Shown here in pieces: positions 1 through 5,191 of a stretch of DNA of 5,191 bases. A program made the position numbers and the translations under genes. The notes under the pieces were generated by a model, which did no database searches, was not told the DNA's origin, and saw nothing but the letters and a program-made list of their open reading frames with translations. Within the stretch, counting starts at the first letter, position 1. Every line of letters begins with the position of its first letter. The DNA comes from DAOUAJ01 sp034433615 (GTDB lineage: Bacteria > Chloroflexota > Anaerolineae > DUEN01), in NCBI GenBank assembly GCA_034433615.1, contig DAOUAJ010000384.1, positions 1-5,191 of the forward strand. Direction: 5' to 3'.

Positions 1-1
1 G

Positions 2-1936
2 GGGGATTTTTTTGAGTCCGGTGGCGGGTTTGCGAACGTGTTTTCAGCCGATTTGGCAGGCTACCTGGTTCCCACGCAGCATCATCCTCTCTTCGGGCAA
101 TTCGCCAGCCGAATGCCGTTTCCACACGACAAGGGCCAGCACGTTTATCTGGGCTACAGTGTGATGATGCTGGCTCTGGCGGGTGTCTGGGCTCGCCCAC
201 GACGGGTTGCCGTTTTCTGGACCATAGCTGCGGTCATCTTCTGGGCGCTGACCTGGGGGCCGTCGCTCAGGTTGATGGGACGAGATACGGGCCTGCCCGG
301 ACCGTTTGCCCTGATCGCCGAATGGCCCTTCTTCAAAGGGAACCGTTACCCCAGCCGCTACGCTGTGATGCTGCTGTTGAGCGTATCCGTGCTGGCTGCC
401 AGGGGGCTGGCGGGTGTACAGCGCCGCTGGTTCGGCCCCTGCTTCAAGCTGTTGCCGGGCTTTGCTGCGGCCTTCTTCCTGCTAGAGCACATCGCTGTGC
501 CACTCCCTTTAAGTGACATGCGCGTGCCAGCCGTCTATCGCCAGATCGCGGCAGAAGCCGATCCCACACCGGGCATCGTCATGGAGTTGCCCCTGGGATG
601 GCGGAATGGTGCCCGCGTGGTGGGCAAGAAGGACATCATCATCATGTTCGAACAGTGGTATCAGACGGTACACCATCGGCCGATCCTGGGGGGGAACACC
701 TCACGTAATCCGGAGTTCAAGTTCCAGTACTTCAGCGAATCTCCCCTCCTCGATCTGCTCATCGGCATGGTGAATGCTGCCGATGAGCCGTTGCACCAGG
801 CGTTGCGAGATGAGCTGGCACCGATCCACGCCGGGATCGAATCCGCCGATCAGTCCCCCCCCGATTGGCTGGCCGCTCATCGCCGCCAGGCAGCCCAGGT
901 TTTAGATATCCTGGATGTGGCCTATGTGGTGATTCATCGGGCCCATGTCCCTGCGGAGCTGGAACGATATGTGACAACAGTTTTCCCGGTCCAGTTGGTC
1001 AGCGAAGGGGAAGGGTTGGCACTCTATCGCGTACAACACGACCGCCGCCCCCTTTCGGAAGAGATTGATCTGACGAGCGAAGTGGGGCATCTTCTGCTGG
1101 GCGAAGGGTGGAGCCAACCAGCTCGCTTGGCAGACGAACCTGCTGCCGCAGTGTGGGCGCAGCGGCGTGAGGTACGCCTGCAATTGCCCATATCAGCGTC
1201 TGTGCAAGGTGTCGAGATGTTGGCCTTCTCGCCGGGGCCGGGTCAAGAGGCTGCTCTCATCGTCAATGGACAGATAGTGAATCGCCAGCCGGTGCCGGAA
1301 ACATGGGGCTGGGTACGGTTCACCTGGCAGCCAGGTCGCATGGGCGAGGGGTTGTTGCCTGTGCGATTGCAGTTCACCCACCTGTACAGCCTGGATAAGG
1401 TCGGGGTCGCTTCCTACCGTCTCCCGAATGGACAACCCACTGGCGTTTCACTGCTATTGCGTAGCGCTGGTGAGGAGGTGGGCAACTTTGCCCACATTTA
1501 CATCAATGGGATAGACCGCTCACCTGGCCGACGGGGATACAACCTGGTGCAGATAGACCCGGCCTCGGGCGACGTTCTTGATGCGGCGTCGTTTGATACC
1601 CACGCCAGCGCGCAGGAGAGCCAGGCCATGGCCGCCTGGTTGCGGGCAGTGCCGCCCGAGCGGTGGGTGTTGGGAGCTGTGAAAGATGAAGCTTCCCTGA
1701 ACCTGACTGAGGAAGCTGTGGCGGCGCTACGGGAACTGGGCGTTGTCACAGACCTGCGTGGCCGTTTCCGTTGGAGCCATGCCTTCATCGGCGCCAAAGG
1801 GTGGCGGCCGGGGGAGGCGGAGGAGTCGCTGGCCGCGCTCAGGCCTGCCGATGTCATGGTGGGATTGCCACTTAGCCAGCCGTACGTCGCGGCAGCAGTG
1901 GCTTCCCTTCGATGGATTCCGGGCGAGAGCCGATAG
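2..1936 (+). CDS. Multi-pass membrane protein with C-terminal ILEI/FAM3-like domain (5' partial)
   Basis: The frame is already open at base 2, so the GTG at 38 is probably internal and the true start lies upstream. Residues below count from base 2 (644 codons visible). The entry motif SADLAGYLVP...HPLFG, four hydrophobic segments (about 49-64, 69-86, 121-138, 150-167) and RYPSRY at 115-120 resemble the last part of GT-C/YfhO-like membrane proteins of polysaccharide loci. After about 170 the protein is soluble: a mixed region, then a probable beta-sandwich at roughly 395-465. Residues 498-637 match the ILEI (FAM3/POMGnT1 stem) domain: IYINGIDRSP, GYNLVQIDP, VLDAASFDT, KDEAS at 561-565, LTEEAVAALRELG and SHAFIGAKG at 592-600. 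In eukaryotic POMGnT1 this domain binds glycan; glycan binding here is inference. Unlike FAM3 proteins, the domain has no cysteines. The C-terminal half probably lies outside the membrane. The ILEI call is firm; glycosyltransferase activity is unproven because the catalytic N-terminus is missing. Confidence 0.85.
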   Translation, partial: GDFFESGGGFANVFSADLAGYLVPTQHHPLFGQFASRMPFPHDKGQHVYLGYSVMMLALAGVWARPRRVAVFWTIAAVIFWALTWGPSLRLMGRDTGLPGPFALIAEWPFFKGNRYPSRYAVMLLLSVSVLAARGLAGVQRRWFGPCFKLLPGFAAAFFLLEHIAVPLPLSDMRVPAVYRQIAAEADPTPGIVMELPLGWRNGARVVGKKDIIIMFEQWYQTVHHRPILGGNTSRNPEFKFQYFSESPLLDLLIGMVNAADEPLHQALRDELAPIHAGIESADQSPPDWLAAHRRQAAQVLDILDVAYVVIHRAHVPAELERYVTTVFPVQLVSEGEGLALYRVQHDRRPLSEEIDLTSEVGHLLLGEGWSQPARLADEPAAAVWAQRREVRLQLPISASVQGVEMLAFSPGPGQEAALIVNGQIVNRQPVPETWGWVRFTWQPGRMGEGLLPVRLQFTHLYSLDKVGVASYRLPNGQPTGVSLLLRSAGEEVGNFAHIYINGIDRSPGRRGYNLVQIDPASGDVLDAASFDTHASAQESQAMAAWLRAVPPERWVLGAVKDEASLNLTEEAVAALRELGVVTDLRGRFRWSHAFIGAKGWRPGEAEESLAALRPADVMVGLPLSQPYVAAAVASLRWIPGESR

Positions 1937-1949
1937 AGTTCCAATCCAG

Positions 1950-1978
1950 TTGCCTGACATAAAGTTCTGTAGTAAAAT
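1950..1978 (+). promoter_or_regulatory. Candidate sigma70-type promoter for the Gfo/Idh/MocA gene
   Basis: TTGCCT at 1950-1955 (4 of 6 to TTGACA) is followed after exactly 17 bases by TAAAAT at 1973-1978 (5 of 6 to TATAAT). It lies in the short AT-rich gap after the membrane-protein stop and would start RNA near 1985, about 45 bases before the chosen GTG. This suggests the dehydrogenase gene has its own transcript. It is a consensus match only. Confidence 0.5.
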
Positions 1979-1987
1979 AATTTAGAT

Positions 1988-2014
1988 GTTGCGAGCGTTC
2001 GCGAAGTCTGCAAC
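1988..2014 (+). promoter_or_regulatory. Small 5'-UTR hairpin with TTCGCGAA palindrome
   Basis: GTTGC (1988-1992) pairs with GCAAC (2010-2014), and the enclosed stretch holds the perfect 8-bp palindrome TTCGCGAA (1998-2005). The structure sits between the predicted RNA start and the Shine-Dalgarno sequence, and its right arm abuts that sequence. No T-run follows, so it is not an intrinsic terminator. It could be a 5'-end stem in the mRNA or a protein-binding palindrome; chance is also possible for a 5-bp stem. Confidence 0.3.
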
Positions 2015-2020
2015 GAGGGG
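2015..2020 (+). promoter_or_regulatory. Shine-Dalgarno sequence that favours the GTG at 2029
   Basis: GAGGGG ends 8 bases before the GTG at 2029, which is ideal spacing. The alternative in-frame GTG at 2020 overlaps this motif and would have no usable ribosome-binding site, so 2029 is preferred as the start. Confidence 0.6.
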
Positions 2021-2028
2021 TGAAAGCG

Positions 2029-3075
2029 GTGAGTATTTCTGGGAACTGTGTTCGGGTTGCGTTAGTCGGCTGTGGCTATTGGGGGCCTAATCTGGCCCGC
2101 AATTTCCACCAGATTGCAGATTCCTGCCTGGTAGCGTGTTGCGATCTGGACGAGCGCGCCCTGAGCAAGATGAGGCCGCTCTATCCCAACACGCGAACGA
2201 CCACCGACTTCGAATCCATTTGTCGGGACGAGAATGTGGACGCGATAGCCATTGCCACTCCGGCCCGTTCCCATCATGCATTGACCAAGGCTGCCTTGCA
2301 GAGTGGCAAGCACGTCCTGGTCGAAAAGCCGCTGGCCCTCAGCAGTCAGGAGGCCAGCGAACTGGTGGCCCTGGCAGAGGCTCAAGACCGCGTACTCATG
2401 GTCGGGCATGTATTTCAGTACAACCCGGCTGTACGCTACATCAAGCAACTCATCGTGAACGGAGAGTTAGGACAAATTTATTATCTGTACTCAACGCGCG
2501 TGAACCTGGGGCGTGTCCAGAGCGACATTAACGCGTTGTGGAGCATCGCGCCCCATGACATTTCAATCTTGCTGTACCTTTTGGAAAGCGAGCCGGAGTG
2601 GGTGAGCGCGCGTGGAGCCACATATCTGACCAGGGGTGTTGAAGATGTGGTGTTTGTTGATCTGGGGTTTCCGGGGGGCATCCTGGCGCATGTGCACGTC
2701 AGTTGGTTGGATCCCAGCAAGGTCAGGCACATGACCATCGTCGGCAGCAAGCAGATGGTGGTATACGATGATGTGGCCGACGAGGGTAAGGTCAGACTGT
2801 ATGAAAAGGGAGTTTATCGCAAGGATGAACCTGGGTTTGGCGAATTTCAGTATCGGGTTCACTCAGGCGCGATCATCATTCCCCGCATAGACCTGGTGGA
2901 ACCTCTGAGGCTGGAATGCCAGCATTTTGTGGAGTGCATCAAGGAGAAACGTCGCCCTGAGACAGACGGCGTGAACGGGTTGCAGGTTGTGCGAGTACTG
3001 GAAGCAGCCCAAGCCTCGCTGAAACAAGATGGGAAGCTTCAGCGGCTTAGGGCTTCAGTCTCTAATAGGTGTTAG
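2029..3075 (+). CDS. Gfo/Idh/MocA family oxidoreductase, WlbA/WbpB-like sugar dehydrogenase
   Basis: A 348-residue protein, the usual length for the family. The N-terminal Rossmann fold begins VRVALVGCGYWG, with the nucleotide-binding GxGxxG at residues 14-19. EKP at 99-101, in GKHVLVEKPLALS, is the family signature and carries the catalytic Lys100. APHDISILLYLL places His176 in the second, substrate-binding domain, as in WlbA-type enzymes, followed by the typical VEDVVFVDLGFP...AHVHVSWLDP beta-sheet region. Members related to WlbA/WbpB oxidise C3 of UDP-GlcNAc-derived uronic acid with NAD in the cytoplasm, for diacetamido-uronic acid sugars of surface glycans. The WlbB/WbpD-like acyltransferase nearby supports that role, but the partner aminotransferase is not in the window. 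Exact substrate is inference; other sugar or inositol dehydrogenases share these motifs. The start could be nine bases upstream (GTG 2020), but the Shine-Dalgarno favours 2029. Its 3' end overlaps the convergent LysM gene by 14 bp. Confidence 0.92.
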   Translation: MSISGNCVRVALVGCGYWGPNLARNFHQIADSCLVACCDLDERALSKMRPLYPNTRTTTDFESICRDENVDAIAIATPARSHHALTKAALQSGKHVLVEKPLALSSQEASELVALAEAQDRVLMVGHVFQYNPAVRYIKQLIVNGELGQIYYLYSTRVNLGRVQSDINALWSIAPHDISILLYLLESEPEWVSARGATYLTRGVEDVVFVDLGFPGGILAHVHVSWLDPSKVRHMTIVGSKQMVVYDDVADEGKVRLYEKGVYRKDEPGFGEFQYRVHSGAIIIPRIDLVEPLRLECQHFVECIKEKRRPETDGVNGLQVVRVLEAAQASLKQDGKLQRLRASVSNRC

Positions 3076-3781
3076 GACGTATCGTGTGAGCAGGTGTGGG
3101 TGTGGGCACAAGAATGATCACGCGAGTTCTACCAGTAGTAACAGACACCGGCGCGGGCTCCGACGCCGACGGGACATTATCGTTGTTCTGTTCTGGCGGG
3201 ACCGAAGGGACTGTCGTAGGCGAGGCAGGCTGCGCGGGAGGCGGTGTGGGAACCGGCTGTGGAGACGTTGGAGCGGCAGCAGGGGCAGCCTCTCCACATT
3301 GAGTAGTGGGAATACGCAGCATCTGCCCTGCATTAAGCAGACTGTTCGTGGCAAGTCCATTGGCTCTTGCCAGATCGTGAACGTTCACACCGAATCGGCG
3401 TGCTACGGCAAAAAGACCTTCACGGGGCCGTACTTTGTAGATGCAACCGCCAGTAAGGGAAGGGTCCGGGACGGAAAAGGAGGTAGTCACACGAGCTTGC
3501 GGTTGTGACGTAGCAGGGAGGCTGGTTCCGGCTGTATCAGGCACAATCAGTTGTTGTCCAACCCGAATCTGGTTGGGGTTAGGTAGCCGGTTAAGGCGTT
3601 GCAGCACTGCAACCGAAGTGCCATACCGTCTGGCGATGTTGGCGAGCGTGTCGCCTTTCTGAACGACGTAAATGCCCTGCCGGGAGGCAGCCCATGCTGG
3701 CTTAGTTAGAGGCCCAAGGTAACCCCACATCAAGCAAAGGGTTGCTATAATTGTAAGTGTGCGGACATACCACGCTTTCAT
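3062..3781 (-). CDS. Secreted protein with two LysM domains and a Pro/Thr-rich tail
   Basis: A 239-residue protein. Residues 1-31 form a signal peptide: KAWYVR, a hydrophobic core, then cleavage near AWA|AS. Cys16 lies inside the core without a lipobox, so this is not an obvious lipoprotein. LysM1 spans about 37-81 (YVVQKGDTLANIARRYG...QIRVGQQLIVP) and LysM2 about 114-158 (YKVRPREGLFAVARRFG...LLNAGQMLRIP). LysM modules bind N-acetylglucosamine-containing glycans such as peptidoglycan. Cys113 and Cys162 bracket LysM2 and may form a disulfide that clamps it. In LysM2 the usual PGDTL turn is PREGL, a divergent form. From about 165 on, the chain is low-complexity Pro/Ala/Thr/Ser, ending VPTPTPAHTIRPNTY. 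No hydrolase or other catalytic domain is present, so a cell-wall-binding or scaffold role is likely but unproven. The gene runs against both neighbours. Confidence 0.9.
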   Translation of the reverse strand: MKAWYVRTLTIIATLCLMWGYLGPLTKPAWAASRQGIYVVQKGDTLANIARRYGTSVAVLQRLNRLPNPNQIRVGQQLIVPDTAGTSLPATSQPQARVTTSFSVPDPSLTGGCIYKVRPREGLFAVARRFGVNVHDLARANGLATNSLLNAGQMLRIPTTQCGEAAPAAAPTSPQPVPTPPPAQPASPTTVPSVPPEQNNDNVPSASEPAPVSVTTGRTRVIILVPTPTPAHTIRPNTY

Positions 3782-3787
3782 CGGAAA

Positions 3788-3792
3788 CCTCT
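3788..3792 (-). promoter_or_regulatory. Shine-Dalgarno sequence of the LysM gene
   Basis: On the minus strand AGAGG lies 6 bases before the ATG whose last base pairs with position 3779. Together with the clear signal peptide that follows, this fixes the LysM start at 3781. Confidence 0.6.
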
Positions 3793-3867
3793 ACAAGCCT
3801 TTCTGCTAGACGGGACAAAGCGGATCGGACAACCAATTAAGAGTACTACGAACCCTTTTCACCATAA

Positions 3868-3896
3868 AATATATCCGCATGTGCCATGTAACTCAA
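3868..3896 (-). promoter_or_regulatory. Candidate sigma70-type promoter for the LysM gene
   Basis: Reading the minus strand, TTGAGT (3896-3891, 4 of 6 to TTGACA) is followed after 17 bases by TATATT (3873-3868, 5 of 6 to TATAAT). RNA would start near 3861, leaving a leader of about 80 bases. It sits in the AT-rich part of the divergent gap between the LysM and acyltransferase genes. No equally good plus-strand promoter was found in the same gap (3782-3966). It is a consensus match only. Confidence 0.42.
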
Positions 3897-3966
3897 TAGG
3901 TCAAGGGTATGCAAGGGCAAGATGATAATGGTACCACAGGCTGGATGGAGGCTAAGAGACACAGTG

Positions 3967-4614
3967 ATGAGCGAGTGGGTGAGGATCTTTCCGGGAGTTG
4001 AGTTGGGGGAAGGCTCTCGGCTGGAAGATTTTGTCATCTTAGGACAACCACCGCGCGGACATCAGCCGGGCGACCTGCAGACCGTGATCGGTGAAGGGGC
4101 CCTCGTCCGGTCTCATACAGTGATCTACGCTGGCAATCAGATTGGGCGGCGTTTTCAAACCGGACACGGTGTGACGGTGCGAGAGTGTAATGTGATCGGT
4201 GATGATGTCAGCATAGGAACGAGCACAGTTATCGAGCATCATGTTCTGATCGGAAATGGTGTTCGTATTCATTCTCAGGCTTTTATCCCTGAATACTCTA
4301 TCCTGGAAGATGGATGTTGGATCGGCCCCAACGTGGTGCTGACCAATGCGTTACACCCATTGTGCCCCAAAGCCAAGGCATGCTTGAAAGGAGCCACTAT
4401 CCGGCGGGGTGCAAAGATTGGGGCTAATGCCACTCTTCTACCAGATATCACGATCGGCGAAGGGGCACTGGTGGGAGCCGGGGCGGTCGTAACGCAAGAT
4501 GTGCCACCCTACTCGGTCGTAGCAGGCAATCCGGCGCGTGTCATCAAGCACATCAACGAACTAACCTGTCCGTATGATCTGATCGCTCGACCGTATGAGG
4601 AGTATTGGCCGTAA
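3967..4614 (+). CDS. Left-handed beta-helix (hexapeptide repeat) acyltransferase, WlbB/WbpD-like
   Basis: A 215-residue protein made almost entirely of hexapeptide repeats: VELGEGSRLEDFVILG, TVIGEGALVRSHTVIYAGNQIG, NVIGDDVSIGTSTVIEHHVLIGNGVRIHSQAFIP, CWIGPNVVLTNALHP, AKIGANATLLPDITIGEGALVGAGAVV, then the family end VPPYSVVAGNPARVI (residues 179-193). Such trimeric cytoplasmic enzymes transfer an acetyl group from acetyl-CoA. The TN(A/D)xxP loop at 126-131 and the nearby WlbA-like dehydrogenase point to N-acetylation of an amino group on a UDP-sugar, as in WlbB/WbpD. The acceptor is inferred. The frame stays open to an ATG at 3922, but the added 15 residues (MIMVPQAGWRLRDTV) do not look like the fold, while MSEWVRIFPGVELG does. 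AAGAGA before 3967 is a weak Shine-Dalgarno and GGAGG at 3947-3951 is rather distant, so 3922, 3928 or 3964 remain possible starts. Confidence 0.9.
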   Translation: MSEWVRIFPGVELGEGSRLEDFVILGQPPRGHQPGDLQTVIGEGALVRSHTVIYAGNQIGRRFQTGHGVTVRECNVIGDDVSIGTSTVIEHHVLIGNGVRIHSQAFIPEYSILEDGCWIGPNVVLTNALHPLCPKAKACLKGATIRRGAKIGANATLLPDITIGEGALVGAGAVVTQDVPPYSVVAGNPARVIKHINELTCPYDLIARPYEEYWP

Positions 4615-4646
4615 TTTTCACCCGCTCTGGAATCGCTGGGGGAATC

Positions 4647-5191
4647 ATGCTTTCACAGCGACATCTCTGGGCTTATCTGGTCGTTGTATGTTTGAGCTTG
4701 AGCACGGCGATTTCCGCAGTGCAGGCTCAGGTGGATGTTAGCCGGTGGCATCCGTTTACGACCTTAAACGGCCTGGTGGATAACAGTGTCAACGCTGTCC
4801 TTCAGGACCGCTATGGCGTATTGTGGTTCGGCACTAACGCCGGTGTCAGTCGCTTCGACGGCTCTTTCACGACGCTGACGGACATCCCTGCCCTGGACAG
4901 CGGTGTGCTCACCATCTACGAGATGGCTGACGGGACGCTATGGCTTGGCACGAATAACGGGGCCGTGCGTTATGCACCAGCCACTCAAGAGTGGGAGGTA
5001 TTGACCCATGACCAGGGGATGGCATCTAACCAGGTTCGCTCGATTCTTGCAGATCGGGAAGGGCATCTGTGGTTCGGAACGAACGAAGGGGTCAGTCAAT
5101 ACGATCCGGCTAACGGGGAGTGGAGGACATTTACCACGGCAGACGGCTTGTCTCATAACACAGTGAACGCGATCGCCTTGGGTCCTGACCA
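4647..5191 (+). CDS. Exported Reg_prop beta-propeller protein, probable sensor N-terminus (3' partial)
   Basis: The frame runs open from the ATG at 4647 to the window end: 181 full codons plus two bases. A GGGGGA tract at 4638-4643 serves as Shine-Dalgarno, though spacing is short. Residues 1-27 form a signal peptide (LWAYLVVVCLSLSTAI core, cleavage near VQA|QV). Then come two-component-regulator propeller repeats: NSVNAVLQDRYGVLWFGTNAGVSRFDG (47-72, given as a repeat with LWFGT at 59-63), LWLGTNNGAVRY (98-109), VRSILADREGHLWFGTNEGVSQYDP (130-154) and the start of another at NTVNAIALGPD. The blades are 39-43 residues apart. In full-length proteins these blades form periplasmic or extracellular ligand-binding propellers, often followed by a transmembrane segment and a histidine kinase, GGDEF or other output; the output here is outside the window. 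It starts 32 bp after the acyltransferase stop with no terminator between, so cotranscription is likely. Confidence 0.88.
   Translation, partial: MLSQRHLWAYLVVVCLSLSTAISAVQAQVDVSRWHPFTTLNGLVDNSVNAVLQDRYGVLWFGTNAGVSRFDGSFTTLTDIPALDSGVLTIYEMADGTLWLGTNNGAVRYAPATQEWEVLTHDQGMASNQVRSILADREGHLWFGTNEGVSQYDPANGEWRTFTTADGLSHNTVNAIALGPD

Larger units (their letters stand above)
3782..3966. other. Divergent intergenic region between LysM and acyltransferase genes
   Basis: This gap separates the start of the minus-strand LysM gene from the chosen start of the plus-strand acyltransferase. It holds the LysM Shine-Dalgarno, an AT-rich core (about 3835-3895) with the LysM promoter candidate, and an AAGGG run at 3913-3917 that could serve a start at 3928. 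No RNA gene or convincing terminator was seen. Confidence 0.5.

Noticed and set aside
38..40. GTG at 38 as the true start of the membrane protein
   Set aside because: The frame continues open upstream to base 2 with family-like residues before it and there is no Shine-Dalgarno, so the gene is more likely cut by the window edge.
636..648. ATC trinucleotide run considered as a microsatellite
   Set aside because: Only three or four units, encoding consecutive isoleucines within the coding frame; not beyond chance.
1498..2013. 171-codon open frame on the minus strand opposite the ILEI region
   Set aside because: Ser/Ala/Thr/Arg-rich composition without recognisable motifs, lying fully antisense to a convincing ILEI domain; best explained as a shadow of GC-rich coding sequence.
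2062..2448. 128-codon minus-strand open frame inside the dehydrogenase gene
   Set aside because: Antisense to the well-supported Rossmann domain; no start context or recognisable domain.
3033..3056. GAAGC...GCTTC inverted repeat near the dehydrogenase end, considered as a terminator
   Set aside because: Only a 5-bp stem with a long loop, inside coding sequence, and no T-run on either side.
3029..3508. 159-codon plus-strand open frame spanning the dehydrogenase end and the LysM tail
   Set aside because: Arg/Gly/Ser-rich translation typical of the complement of a Pro/Ala-rich tail; the LysM frame on the other strand has signal peptide and two domains.

Overview
The window looks like a cell-envelope/polysaccharide region of a moderately GC-rich bacterium. 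It carries five protein genes, two of them cut by the window edges. GTG starts, the style of the LysM protein (two LysM modules, the second flanked by cysteines, then a Pro/Thr-rich tail), a bacterial ILEI-domain membrane protein and a ligand-binding-type propeller gene together suggest Chloroflexota (Anaerolineae/Caldilineae-like). This placement is inferred from protein style only. No RNA gene, insertion sequence or CRISPR array was seen.

Layout. (1) Bases 2-1936, + strand: the 3' part of a large multi-pass membrane protein. It has the remains of a GT-C/YfhO-like membrane domain, a long soluble domain and a C-terminal ILEI/FAM3-type domain. (2) Bases 1937-2028: an AT-rich gap with a good sigma70-type promoter, a small hairpin and a Shine-Dalgarno sequence, all pointing at the next gene. 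(3) Bases 2029-3075, + strand: a Gfo/Idh/MocA-family sugar dehydrogenase resembling WlbA/WbpB. (4) Bases 3062-3781, - strand: a secreted two-LysM protein whose end overlaps the dehydrogenase end by 14 bp. (5) Bases 3782-3966: a divergent gap with a candidate promoter for the LysM gene. (6) Bases 3967-4614, + strand: a left-handed beta-helix acyltransferase resembling WlbB/WbpD. (7) Bases 4647-5191, + strand: the start of an exported Reg_prop (two-component-regulator-type) beta-propeller protein that runs off the window.

How they may work together. The dehydrogenase and the acyltransferase are the types that act on UDP-GlcNAc-derived uronic acids: C3 oxidation, then transamination by an enzyme not in this window, then N-acetylation. 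The neighbouring membrane protein with a possible glycan-binding C-terminal domain fits a surface-glycan locus. The LysM gene sits backwards between the two sugar genes, so these are probably separate transcription units. The propeller gene follows the acyltransferase by only 32 bp and may share its transcript.
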